DNA of 64,000 nucleotides from Microcoleus asticus IPMA8 (GTDB taxonomy: Bacteria; Cyanobacteriota; Cyanobacteriia; Cyanobacteriales; Microcoleaceae). Shown here piece by piece: positions 34,162 to 42,215 of the stretch. The DNA lies in contig NZ_SRRZ01000010.1 of the NCBI RefSeq assembly GCF_013179805.1, forward strand, positions 23,715 through 87,714, written 5' to 3'. The notes below the pieces were generated by a model, which did not search any database, was not told the origin of the DNA, and saw nothing but the letters and a program-made list of their open reading frames with translations. Positions within the stretch are counted from its first letter, which is position 1. Each line of letters opens with the position of its first letter. A program made the position numbers and the translations under genes.

Positions 34162-35286
34162 ATGAATCAATATTTTGCTACAGTTGCGCGCGGTTTAGAA
34201 ACTATTGCCGCCCAAGAATTAGAACGTTTAGGGGCTCAGGATGTCAAGCCAGATTTTACAGGGGTTTACTTTGCGGGCGATCGAGCTTTATTGTACCGCG
34301 TCAATCTTTGGTCGAGAACAATTTTTCGAGTGCTAATGCCGATCGCCGAATTCCGGTGTTACAACTCGGATATGCTCTACCGCGAAGTGCAGAAAATCCC
34401 TTGGGACGAATACTTAGATCCCGACAATACTTTAGCAGTAAACTGCACCGGTGGCAACGAAAATTTGAACCACACTCACTTTACAGCTTTGCAGGTCAAA
34501 AATGCGATCGCCGACCAACAGCGCCTTCAATTTAACAAGCGTTCTAATGTTGATGTAGAGCATCCCGATTTGCTAATTAACATTCACATTCATCAAGATA
34601 GAGCTATTTTAAGTTTAGACAGTTCTGGTGGCAGTTTGCACCGCCGGGGATATCGACCGGCGATGGGGCTTGCTCCCCTCAAAGAAACCCTAGCTGCGGC
34701 TTTGTTGGAGATGGCAGAATGGACGCCAGATTTGCCGTTTTTAGACCCGATGTGCGGTTCTGGAACTTTGCCTTTGGAAGCGACTTTAAAGGCGTTGAAT
34801 ATTGCACCGGGATTGTTTCGAGAAAAGTTTGGATTTATGACTTGGCGGGATTTTGACGAACCTTTGTGGGATAAATTGTGGGCCGAAGCTGAAAATAGTG
34901 AGTTACCGGAACTTCAGCAAGTGGTTGCTGGGTGCGATCGCGATTTCGATATGTTAACCCAAGCTCGCACGAACGCGCAGCAAGCTGGTATTTCCGGTAA
35001 GATTCAGTTTGCTCAAACCGAGCTATCCCAGTTGGAAGCACCCGCAGACAGAGGCGTTCTGATTTGCAATCCTCCCTACGGAGAGCGCCTGGGAGATGCT
35101 AGCGAATTGGGAGATTTGTACAAGATGTTAGGGGATATTTTCAAGAATCGTTTTAAAGGTTGGAATGCGTTTATTTTGACTGGGAATAAGGAGTTGGGTA
35201 AAAAGGTGGGACTCAGGACATCGCGGCGAATTCCGGTTTTTAATGGATCGATTCCGTGTACTTTGCTCAAATATGAACTGTATTAG
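34162..35286 (+). CDS. THUMP-domain rRNA N2-guanine methyltransferase (RlmL N-terminal type)
   Basis: 374 residues. The N-terminal THUMP region (NQYFATVARGLETIAAQELE) binds RNA and is followed by a class I methyltransferase with FLDPMCGSGTLPLEA as motif I near residue 194 and LICNPPYGERLG as the catalytic NPPY motif near residue 297. In E. coli RlmL this unit methylates G2445 of 23S rRNA; the fused RlmK half is absent here, as in many bacteria. The start at the ATG at 34162 follows an STRR tract with no clear ribosome binding site. Confidence 0.88.
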   Translation: MNQYFATVARGLETIAAQELERLGAQDVKPDFTGVYFAGDRALLYRVNLWSRTIFRVLMPIAEFRCYNSDMLYREVQKIPWDEYLDPDNTLAVNCTGGNENLNHTHFTALQVKNAIADQQRLQFNKRSNVDVEHPDLLINIHIHQDRAILSLDSSGGSLHRRGYRPAMGLAPLKETLAAALLEMAEWTPDLPFLDPMCGSGTLPLEATLKALNIAPGLFREKFGFMTWRDFDEPLWDKLWAEAENSELPELQQVVAGCDRDFDMLTQARTNAQQAGISGKIQFAQTELSQLEAPADRGVLICNPPYGERLGDASELGDLYKMLGDIFKNRFKGWNAFILTGNKELGKKVGLRTSRRIPVFNGSIPCTLLKYELY

Positions 35287-35565
35287 GGGATGGGAGCAGG
35301 GAAAAAATCAGAGGTACTAATAGTAAAGAAAAAAAAGAATATATGCTGAATTAAATGGTTCAACAATAATCAAATTAAAATACTCTTTTTTCATTTGATT
35401 ATATTGTTTTCTTACTTTTAATATCCTGTCAGGTAAATTAATCACAATACTTGTAGGGCTGGGTTTCACTAACAATCTGTAGTTCACATCCATAATATCT
35501 ATAAACCCGCCCAGCCCGATCGACAGAATTTCATTACGGGCAATTCAACGGAAATGACATAACAT
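35287..35565. other. Intergenic region with palindrome
   Basis: There is no coding frame. At 35456-35517 the arms GGGCTGG/CCAGCCC and GTTT/AAAC frame a loop, another dispersed-type palindrome that lies between two convergent genes and may terminate both. Confidence 0.5.
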
Positions 35566-35952
35566 CTACACCGGCAACAAAGAAACGTGAGCGGAAACAA
35601 TCTTCCACCCTTGAGGAAACTTGCGCCACATCTGACTCTGCCGCCCCAGCCGCACCACTCCATCCATTACACGCCGGAATTCCACCGTCACAGCCGCCGT
35701 GTCTGCATCGAATGTCACGACTTTGAGTTTGAACATTTCTCGATCGACATTTACAGGCGATCGCCCTTGGCGAAAAGCCCTCACCTCATGGCTCCCGTAC
35801 AGGTTCTCCGTGACCCCAAACCGCACGACTTCCGCCGCATCCCAGAACAAATTATCGAGAGTTTCAATATCGTTCGTACAAAGAGCTTTTTCGTATTTTA
35901 AATATAGTTTAGTTAACTCAGTCACCACAGCAGAATCATTGATAACAGTCAT
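35566..35952 (-). CDS. HpxZ/AtzH-like SnoaL-fold protein
   Basis: 128 residues with the NTF2-like fold of the DUF3225 family, which includes oxalurate catabolism protein HpxZ. The start VTELTKLYLKYEKALCTNDIETL, the centre FWDAAEVVRFGVTENLYG and the end GWKIVSAHVSLLPV are all characteristic. Some members help amide hydrolases in purine or oxalurate breakdown. No amidase gene lies next to it here, so the partner is unknown. It is a single-gene unit flanked by repeats. Confidence 0.8.
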   Translation of the reverse strand: MTVINDSAVVTELTKLYLKYEKALCTNDIETLDNLFWDAAEVVRFGVTENLYGSHEVRAFRQGRSPVNVDREMFKLKVVTFDADTAAVTVEFRRVMDGVVRLGRQSQMWRKFPQGWKIVSAHVSLLPV

Positions 35953-36060
35953 TCGATTTTAGATTTTAGATTTTAGATTTTAGATTGACACCACCGATAA
36001 ATCCGGGGGCTTGAGGATGGAAGGATTTTGGATTTTGGATTGATTCCACGGATAAATCCG
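35953..36060. repeat. Tandem gattttag repeat and two-copy ccgataaatccgggggctt
   Basis: Upstream of the HpxZ-like gene, 35955-35985 has four copies of ttttaga. The block cgataaatccgggggcttg follows twice, at about 35994 and about 36050. The same words occur at 24420-24480. Confidence 0.6.
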
Positions 36061-36131
36061 GGGGCTTGTACCATCAAGAAATTATTGGTCATAAATTGTA
36101 GATTTTAAAACTCTTAAATTTCACAGGTTTT

Positions 36132-36166
36132 GTTTGCAATAAGGACTTAAAGTCCTTACTACAAAC
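36132..36166. repeat. Palindrome of the gtagtaaggact family
   Basis: GTTTGCAATAAGGACTT and AAGTCCTTACTACAAAC pair to give a near-perfect hairpin just after the cyclophilin stop (transcribed leftward). Related copies are at 40567-40705 and 63146-63206. Confidence 0.7.
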
Positions 36167-36184
36167 GCAACTAATTAGAGGAAA

Positions 36185-36604
36185 TTAATGCTCAATTTTC
36201 AGCGAAAGAATCTTGTCACCTTGGCGGATAGCATTGACGACAGACATATCCTCAGTTTTGCCAAAAGTTGTGTGAACTCCATCTAAATGAGACTGGGGAG
36301 AATGGCAAATAAAGAATTGGCTACCACCCGTATCTTTACCTGCGTGAGCCATCGATAAAGTTCCTGCCAAATGTTTGTTGGAGTTGATTTCGCACTTGAT
36401 TTTGTAGCCGGGGCCGCCCGTTCCATTCCCTTTTGGACAGCCACCTTGAATCATAAAGTTAGGAATGACTCGGTGAAAAGCCAATCCATCGTAAAAACCT
36501 TTTTCCGCCAAGTCAACAAAATTCTTCACTGTGTTAGGCGCATCCGCATCGAACAATTCCAAATTGATTGTGCCTTTGTCGGTTTCCATAATAGCGCGGG
36601 TCAT
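36185..36604 (-). CDS. ppiB: Cyclophilin-type peptidyl-prolyl cis-trans isomerase
   Basis: 139 residues, a minimal cytoplasmic cyclophilin that speeds proline isomerisation in folding proteins. The active-site arginine lies in FHRVIPNFMIQGG, with AGKDTGGSQFFI and LDGVHTTFGK following. The usual cyclosporin-contact Trp position is His in LDGVHTTFG, as in many bacterial members. There is no signal peptide, so it is cytosolic. Probably monocistronic. Confidence 0.93.
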   Translation of the reverse strand: MTRAIMETDKGTINLELFDADAPNTVKNFVDLAEKGFYDGLAFHRVIPNFMIQGGCPKGNGTGGPGYKIKCEINSNKHLAGTLSMAHAGKDTGGSQFFICHSPQSHLDGVHTTFGKTEDMSVVNAIRQGDKILSLKIEH

Positions 36605-36840
36605 GATTTTTCCTTGCTTCCTAAAATGAGTGTGTTGCCTGCGTGTTAATTGCGGACTTCGCTTTTATAGCGACAGGTTTCAAACTGTCGTTACATTGTG
36701 GCTTTCAGAAGTGTAGCATATTCCGGCAACTCTCATAGGACTTACGTGTGTTTTCTGAGGAAACTCGGTTTATTGCGAGATTTCTGCTTAGCAAAGCTAA
36801 TATTTTCGGAGACACCGAGTTTGTTACCCTCAGTCATATT
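36605..36840. other. Intergenic spacer
   Basis: Short spacer between two minus-strand genes. It contains the hairpin-like gacaggtttcaaactgtc near 36672; no gene is seen. Confidence 0.4.
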
Positions 36841-37710
36841 TTAATTGTTGGTCACTGGCGGGCGATCGGGTTCTTCCTGAATATCGCTCATATTAAAAAT
36901 GAAAGGAACCCGACTCGAACCGCTGCCCATCACTAACACTTTGGGCATCTGAGCGCCGCCGCTTCTCCAAGCTTCGATCGCCTCTTTTTGCAGAACTAAA
37001 TTGCCGCCCTGAGCCTTCAAAGTTTCAGCCAACAGCCTTTGAGCTTCCGCCCTACCTTGAGCGCGGTTAATGTCAGCTTGAGCCTGTTGCTCTGCTTCCT
37101 GAGCCACATAAACAGCCCTTTGCGCCCGCTGTTCAGCAACCTGTTTCTCCTCAACCGCTTTCGCAAAATCTGTGGAGAATCGAATGTTAACAACGCTCGT
37201 ATCGAGTACGATTACATCATATTTTGATAGCCTGTCCTTCAGCGCAGTATCAAAGTCTCTCTTCAGTTCACTTCTTTGAGTAATAGATTGTTCGGCGGTT
37301 CTGAGTGCAGCCGCTGTTTTAAATGCTTCTTGAGTCTGAGGAGCAATAATTTTTGAGACTATATTTTCCAAAGTTCCTTGAGTTCTTCTGATTTCAACTA
37401 TTCTGTCAGCATCAAGGCGAAAATTGATCGCAAAACTAGCATTTAAATCCTGAAGGTCTTTAGTAGCACTCTGGGCGGGAACTTCAAATTTTTGCACTGT
37501 TACATCGTACACATCTACCTTAGATATCAGCGGGGGTCTGAGGTGAAACCCCTCTAACAATGCTCCATCTCTGGCTTTTCCTAAAACGCTGACTACCCCT
37601 GCTTCGCCTGGATTGATGACGACAAAACAGTTTAAACCGATGAGTAGCGCGCCTACTAATAGAATCCCAGCGAGTGCTGATGATATGCTCTGAAAACTTT
37701 GATTTTTCAA
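36841..37710 (-). CDS. Prohibitin/SPFH-family membrane protein
   Basis: 289 residues. One N-terminal membrane helix (SALAGILLVGALLIGLNCFVV) is followed by the SPFH domain (VINPGEAGVVSVLGKARDG, EGFHLRPPLISKVDVYDVTVQK). A long charged coiled coil follows (EEKQVAEQRAQRAVYVAQEAEQQ). Prohibitin-like proteins form large ring complexes that organise membranes and protect membrane proteases; in cyanobacteria they sit in thylakoid or plasma membranes. The tail PKVLVMGSGSSRVPFIFN is also typical. It is divergent from the RNA ligase gene across STRR DNA. Confidence 0.9.
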   Translation of the reverse strand: MKNQSFQSISSALAGILLVGALLIGLNCFVVINPGEAGVVSVLGKARDGALLEGFHLRPPLISKVDVYDVTVQKFEVPAQSATKDLQDLNASFAINFRLDADRIVEIRRTQGTLENIVSKIIAPQTQEAFKTAAALRTAEQSITQRSELKRDFDTALKDRLSKYDVIVLDTSVVNIRFSTDFAKAVEEKQVAEQRAQRAVYVAQEAEQQAQADINRAQGRAEAQRLLAETLKAQGGNLVLQKEAIEAWRSGGAQMPKVLVMGSGSSRVPFIFNMSDIQEEPDRPPVTNN

Positions 37711-37845
37711 CTTACACGCTCCTTTGTGCTCATTCCATTATAATGGTTAAATAGATTGGGTCGCATCTAAAGTCTTAAATCTAAAATTACAATCTAAAAT
37801 GGATGGGGTTGCCTCTGAAATCTTAAATCTAAAATGGATGGGCTG
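37711..37845. repeat. Tandem taaatctaaaatggatgg repeat at a promoter
   Basis: Two copies of a block close to cttaaatctaaaatggatggg lie between the divergent prohibitin and RNA ligase genes. The second copy contains the ATG at 37834, so the STRR tract itself supplies a possible start codon of the ligase. Confidence 0.6.
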
Positions 37846-38637
37846 ATGCTCAAAATTGTTAAATATCCTAGAACTTATCACATCGAAGGTTCGCGTTTCC
37901 AACCAGGCGATGAAGACCTCAATAGCGTGCCATTTAGCGCCCTGACCGATCGCCCTACAGTGATTGAAGAAAAGGTAGACGGCGCTAATACAGGCATCAG
38001 CTTTGCACCAGACGGACAAATGCTGCTGCAAAGTCGCGGCCACTATCTCACCGGCGGGCCCAGGGAAAAACATTTTAACTTATTCAAACAGTGGGCTTTC
38101 AGTCTCAGCGGAACCCTGGGAGAAGTCCTGGGAAATCGCTATATTCTTTACGGTGAATGGCTTTATGCCAAACACACTGTCTTTTATGATTTTTTGCCGC
38201 ACTATTTCATGGAATACGATGTGCTCGACTTAGAGACCAATCAATTTTTGAGTACAGAATCCCGCCGCAATTTGTTAAGCGGACTGCCGTTAGTGTCCGT
38301 CCCCGTGCTGTTTTCGGGAGTGTTGAAATCTCCCAAGCAAATGATGCAGTTTATGGAAAAATCTAATTTTATTCAACCCGGACATTTGGAAAGCTTGCGT
38401 TTGTACTGTCGGGAATTGGGATTAGATGAAGAACGGTGTTTGAAAGAGACTGACAAGAGCGATCGCATGGAGGGTCTGTACATTAAAGTCGAAGAAGATG
38501 GCATAGTAAAGGCGCGTTACAAATACGTGCGTGCCAGTTTTTTGACTGCTATTAAAAATGCCGAAGGACATTGGCTAAATCGCCCAATTATACCCAATAT
38601 TCTGCGTCCCGGCGCAGATTTATTTAATTTTAGTTAA
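37846..38637 (+). CDS. ATP-dependent RNA ligase
   Basis: 263 residues from the ATG at 37846; an in-frame ATG at 37834 would add four residues encoded by repeat DNA. Nucleotidyltransferase motifs of the ligase superfamily are visible: EEKVDGAN (motif I, adenylated Lys43), EWLYAKHTVFYDFLPHYFMEYDV (motif III/IIIa region), MEGLYIKVEEDG (motif IV) and VKARYKYVR (motif V). The size and motif spacing suit a small Rnl-type RNA ligase. It is followed 15 bases later by an HD-Pnk end-healing gene, so the pair forms an RNA repair operon: the partner heals broken ends and this enzyme seals them. Confidence 0.85.
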   Translation: MLKIVKYPRTYHIEGSRFQPGDEDLNSVPFSALTDRPTVIEEKVDGANTGISFAPDGQMLLQSRGHYLTGGPREKHFNLFKQWAFSLSGTLGEVLGNRYILYGEWLYAKHTVFYDFLPHYFMEYDVLDLETNQFLSTESRRNLLSGLPLVSVPVLFSGVLKSPKQMMQFMEKSNFIQPGHLESLRLYCRELGLDEERCLKETDKSDRMEGLYIKVEEDGIVKARYKYVRASFLTAIKNAEGHWLNRPIIPNILRPGADLFNFS

Positions 38638-38652
38638 CCAGCAGGTGAATTT

Positions 38653-39807
38653 ATGAATACACTGTTATCGCCCTCGCCGCCTTGGACTTTTCCCTTTTGT
38701 CCCGAACCGCCCGATTGGTTCCTGGATTGGGACGGTATTCAAACGCATTTCGACTGGATTGACAGCCTCAAAGGATGTCAGCAAGACCCGATTTACCACG
38801 CCGAAGGAGATGTTTTTATTCACACCAAAATGGTCTGCGAAGCCTTAATCTCTTCTCCAAATTGGCGGCAGCTTCCCGAAAAAGAACGATCGATGCTTTT
38901 TGCCGCCGCTTTGCTGCACGATGTCGCAAAACCTGCCTTTACAAAGACTGAAGAAAATGGCAGAATTAGCTCAAAAGGTCACGCCCGCCAAGGTGCGAGA
39001 ATGGTCAGACAAATTTTATCTCAATTCGAGCCGCCTGTGCAGTTTGACATTCGCGAAACAGTTGTGGCGATCGTCAAATTCGGCAGTTTACCCATCTGGT
39101 TGATCGACAAACCCAACCCGCAGCAGTCAGTAATTAAAGTCAGTCAAGTTGTCCGCTGCGATTTCCTCGCACTTTTAGCAGAAGCAGACGTGCGCGGCCG
39201 CCACTGCGCCGACAAACAAGAATTGCTCGATAAAATACAACTATTTCGGGAGTTTTGTCAAGAAAATAATTGTTTGGATTCTCCCCGACAATTCCCATCA
39301 GCACACAGCCGATTTATCTACTTCCGCAAAGAGAACGGAAACCCGGATTACGAAGCATTTGACGACACTAAATGCGAAGTAATTTTGATGTCTGGCTTGC
39401 CAGGAAGCGGTAAAGATTATTGGATTAGGAAAAATCTCGCAGATTTGCCAGTAATCTCGCTGGATGCACTGCGGAAAGAGATGAATGTCCCTCCCGACGA
39501 AACTCCGGGAAATGTGGTCACAGCCGCCAAACAAAAAGCGCGCGAATACATGAATCAGGGGCGTTCTTTTGTGTGGAACGCCACGAATACCACTAAACAA
39601 ATGCGGCAGCAATTAATTGATTTTTTTGCTGCTTACCAAGCGCGAATTCGCATTGTTTATCTGGAAGTACCTCTAGAAGAAATGTTGCAGCGGAATCGAT
39701 CGCGCACAGCAATAGTACCGGAAGCAGTCATTCGCAAATTAGCTGCGCGCCTGGATATTCCAGATATCACAGAAGCGCATCAAGTCGAGTGTATCGTAGC
39801 CGATTAG
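38653..39807 (+). CDS. HD-Pnk: HD phosphohydrolase fused to 5'-polynucleotide kinase
   Basis: 384 residues. The N-terminal HD domain has HTKMVCEAL near residue 57, LLHDVAKP near residue 88, SKGHARQGARM and a late RCDFLALLAEADVRGR, which together provide the metal ligands. The C-terminal P-loop kinase has GLPGSGKDYWIRK at residues about 246-258, VISLDALRKEM, and WNATNTTKQMRQQ. This matches HD-Pnk enzymes such as that of Runella slithyformis, which remove 2',3'-cyclic phosphates and phosphorylate 5'-OH ends. The Walker A lysine is followed by Asp instead of Ser/Thr. Paired with the ligase it forms a complete heal-and-seal set; the RNA that it repairs is unknown. Confidence 0.85.
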   Translation: MNTLLSPSPPWTFPFCPEPPDWFLDWDGIQTHFDWIDSLKGCQQDPIYHAEGDVFIHTKMVCEALISSPNWRQLPEKERSMLFAAALLHDVAKPAFTKTEENGRISSKGHARQGARMVRQILSQFEPPVQFDIRETVVAIVKFGSLPIWLIDKPNPQQSVIKVSQVVRCDFLALLAEADVRGRHCADKQELLDKIQLFREFCQENNCLDSPRQFPSAHSRFIYFRKENGNPDYEAFDDTKCEVILMSGLPGSGKDYWIRKNLADLPVISLDALRKEMNVPPDETPGNVVTAAKQKAREYMNQGRSFVWNATNTTKQMRQQLIDFFAAYQARIRIVYLEVPLEEMLQRNRSRTAIVPEAVIRKLAARLDIPDITEAHQVECIVAD

Positions 39808-39847
39808 GCTACTTTAGGGGCGATGCCCCGCAGTTAGCTATATTACT

Positions 39848-40525
39848 TCAACGCGCTACCAGCTCCTTTTTCCCTAAAATAGAATCGTCATAATGCGCCA
39901 ACAAATCAGCAGGGTGATCGTAAATTTCCGCAGCATTGGCCAGCGAAGCATCATCGAAACCTCCGCACCGAAAAGCAATTACTGGCACCCCGCACTTGTC
40001 CGCAGCTTCGATATCGTAAGGAGTATCAGCTAACATCACAGTCTGACTCGCTTCCCTCTGCAATTTGCTCAAAGCAGCTTCCACAATATCTGGTTCCGGT
40101 TTAGAAGCTTCCGCATCGCTAGATGTCGTGGCTCGATCTAATAAATCGTCAACTTGTGCAGCTTTCAGCAAACCGGAAAGTTCTTCGGTGGTAGATGAAG
40201 TAGCAATAATTAGCCGCAATCCTTCTTGCTGCATTTTTAACAGCAATTCCCGCGAACCGGGGGTTGGAGAAAGTTCGGAAGCGCGGTTAATAATCAGTTC
40301 TTTGCGTCGCTGTGCAATCTTTTTCCCGTCGCCTGCTTCGTCGGAAAGTCCTGATACCATTTTGGGTATAACTTTGTCGCCTCCCATGCCAATTAGCGGG
40401 CGAACTTTCTCGAACGGCACCTCGTAGCCGTAAGCCGCAAATGCCTCTACCCAAGCTTGAGCGTGGGCGTCATTGCTGAGCACCAGAGTACCGTCAATAT
40501 CGAGAATTACTGCTTGCAATTGCAT
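39848..40525 (-). CDS. HAD-family hydrolase (phosphoglycolate-phosphatase-like)
   Basis: 225 residues. The haloacid-dehalogenase fold has the nucleophile motif VILDIDGTLV at the start, ATSSTTEELS as motif II, and MLADTPYDIEAADKCG as motif IV with its Asp pair. A helical cap lies between motifs I and II (C1 type), as in phosphoglycolate phosphatases and beta-phosphoglucomutases. The substrate cannot be assigned. It is convergent with the RNA repair pair, and palindromic repeats lie just upstream. Confidence 0.85.
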   Translation of the reverse strand: MQLQAVILDIDGTLVLSNDAHAQAWVEAFAAYGYEVPFEKVRPLIGMGGDKVIPKMVSGLSDEAGDGKKIAQRRKELIINRASELSPTPGSRELLLKMQQEGLRLIIATSSTTEELSGLLKAAQVDDLLDRATTSSDAEASKPEPDIVEAALSKLQREASQTVMLADTPYDIEAADKCGVPVIAFRCGGFDDASLANAAEIYDHPADLLAHYDDSILGKKELVAR

Positions 40526-40566
40526 AACTTATTTGTTGTTAGTTATTAGAATTATTGTCAAAAGCT

Positions 40567-40705
40567 GGTTTGTAGTAAAGACTAAAGTCCTTAACTAATT
40601 AATTAGTAAATCTGCCATTAAAGTTCTTACTACAAACCAAAGGTTGGTAGTAAGAACTTTAGTTCTTATTAGGTTAGGAGTAAGCACTTTAGTCCTTAAT
40701 TACTT
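40567..40705. repeat. Two palindromes of the gtagtaaggact family
   Basis: The first, 40567-40638, has arms GGTTTGTAGTAAAGAC and GTTCTTACTACAAACC around a loop with its own palindrome. The second, about 40645-40705, repeats ggtagtaagaactttagttcttatt. These words recur at 36132-36166 and 63146-63206, so this is a dispersed family. Confidence 0.75.
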
Positions 40706-40752
40706 AATTACTCAATCGGGACAGACCACTCCACTACTAACTTTTTGGTTGG

Positions 40753-41607
40753 CTATTTCATGCTGGTGCCGTGCAATTTGGGTTCGGGCTGCGGCGGTAC
40801 TATTTCTGGTCCTAACGGTTGGGGATTGGCGACATATTCAAACTCGCCTTTGCCGTCCATTGATTTGCCTTTCGCCCAGCGTCCCTGGCTACTTTCGGAA
40901 CCTTCAGAATGATTCCAAAACTGATAAGCAAATTGTGACTTTTCCAACTCCTGCGGGAAGGAACTCGGAACGGGTGTTGTTTCCATTCCCGAACTTTCTA
41001 AATCTTCGATCGCCGCCAGCCACAAATTTTGGTGCATCGTGTCGCGAGCAATCATAAAACTCAGGGTGTCTTTAACGCCCGCATCGTCTGACATTTCATA
41101 CATCCGCACAGCCTGCAATCTTCCTTGCGATTCGGCGTGCAAATTCGAGCGAAAATCTGCTAAAAGATTGCCGCTAGCAACGATATAACGGCCGTTCCAG
41201 GGATACCCTACGCTGTCGCTAGGAAGTGCGCCCAAACCCGATACAATTGCGTGCTGCGGATTCATGCTGCTGGCTATCGCATCTCGCGGGCTGTTTCCAC
41301 CCATCACAGCACCCACCACAGCATCCTTGAAACCGTCTTCTTGCATAGATACAGGAGCTTTATCTAACAAGTGAGCAATCATAGTTGCTAGCATCTCGAT
41401 ATGCCCGATTTCTTCTGTACCGACATCAAGCAGCATATCGCGATATTTCGCAGGGCCTCGGCAGTTCCAACCTTGAAATAGGTACTGCATCATCACGGTC
41501 ATTTCGCCAAATGTACCGCCAATTAGTTCTTGTATTTTCTTGGCGTAAACGGCATCTGGCTTTTCTGGTCTTTTGTAATACTGTAGTGGCTTCTTATGGT
41601 AAAACAT
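40753..41607 (-). CDS. Manganese catalase
   Basis: 284 residues. A di-manganese ferritin-like catalase that breaks down H2O2 without haem. Metal-ligand signatures are visible: GGTFGEMTVMMQYLFQGWN (first Glu), GTEEIGHIEMLATMI (Glu-His) and later FRSNLHAESQGRLQAVRMY with MIARDTMHQNLW (Glu and His). The C-terminal tail is Pro-rich (PEIVPPQPEPKLHG), common in this family. It lies near the alcohol dehydrogenase, consistent with a stress-defence neighbourhood. It is preceded on its strand by a 371-base gap with no gene. Confidence 0.93.
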   Translation of the reverse strand: MFYHKKPLQYYKRPEKPDAVYAKKIQELIGGTFGEMTVMMQYLFQGWNCRGPAKYRDMLLDVGTEEIGHIEMLATMIAHLLDKAPVSMQEDGFKDAVVGAVMGGNSPRDAIASSMNPQHAIVSGLGALPSDSVGYPWNGRYIVASGNLLADFRSNLHAESQGRLQAVRMYEMSDDAGVKDTLSFMIARDTMHQNLWLAAIEDLESSGMETTPVPSSFPQELEKSQFAYQFWNHSEGSESSQGRWAKGKSMDGKGEFEYVANPQPLGPEIVPPQPEPKLHGTSMK

Positions 41608-41978
41608 GGGGAATTCCTCCCAGGGTTGTTTGATTAACTTCCCTTATTTGTAACGCTGCCCGTGAGGGAGGAAATCAGCTTTTAGTCATAAAGAAATTCA
41701 ATCAAACCCGGTTATCTTTATCACTTTAGTTTAATGCGGTTTCTCGCGCCCGCGAACTAAAGACTCTATTAAATTTAGTCGATCGTACATTCTCTTTAAA
41801 CAAACACAGCGCTGTTTCTTCCGAGTGTCAAAAAACACGTCAAAACCACCCTCGTGCAGGGGTTTGAGTCCCTGTAGGAGAGCGGTTTTTCGGGTTTAGC
41901 TCACACCTATGTGCCGTGTCCCTCCCCCTAACTTCCTGTCCCGCCCTTAACGAGGGGGACTAGGGGGAATGTCTTGAA
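41608..41978. other. Intergenic region
   Basis: No gene is seen. A small imperfect hairpin lies around 41850-41880 (ctcgtgcaggggtttgagtccctgtaggag). The promoter for the Mn-catalase should be at the left end of this gap. Confidence 0.4.
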
Positions 41979-42188
41979 TCAGCTAGTTTTATAATTTTCC
42001 TCAGTCCAACAGCGCGGCAGAGCTTCACCGGAAGGAAACACTAATTTACTTTTTGGAAAATTTGCTTTCTCTTGCTCTTCTTCACCAGCTTGATTTTTTC
42101 CCGGCACTTCATTTTTTGTAGGGCTGATTAAAGCATCTACATCGAGGATTTCAATCAAGTCGCCTGATTCTTTTTCTTGTAAAAGCAT
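41979..42188 (-). CDS. Conserved cyanobacterial small acidic protein
   Basis: 69 residues. The pattern is an N-terminal LIEILDVDALISPTKNEVPG, a charged middle QAGEEEQEKANFPKSKLVF, and PSGEALPRCWTEENYKT at the end. The sequence resembles a conserved hypothetical family I have seen in filamentous cyanobacteria; no function is known to me. The gene lies 27 bases after the alcohol dehydrogenase on the same strand, so it is likely co-transcribed. One Cys occurs in the conserved PRCW. Confidence 0.65.
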   Translation of the reverse strand: MLLQEKESGDLIEILDVDALISPTKNEVPGKNQAGEEEQEKANFPKSKLVFPSGEALPRCWTEENYKTS

Positions 42189-42215
42189 AGTTTTTCCTTG
42201 AAGGCTAAATGCGAG

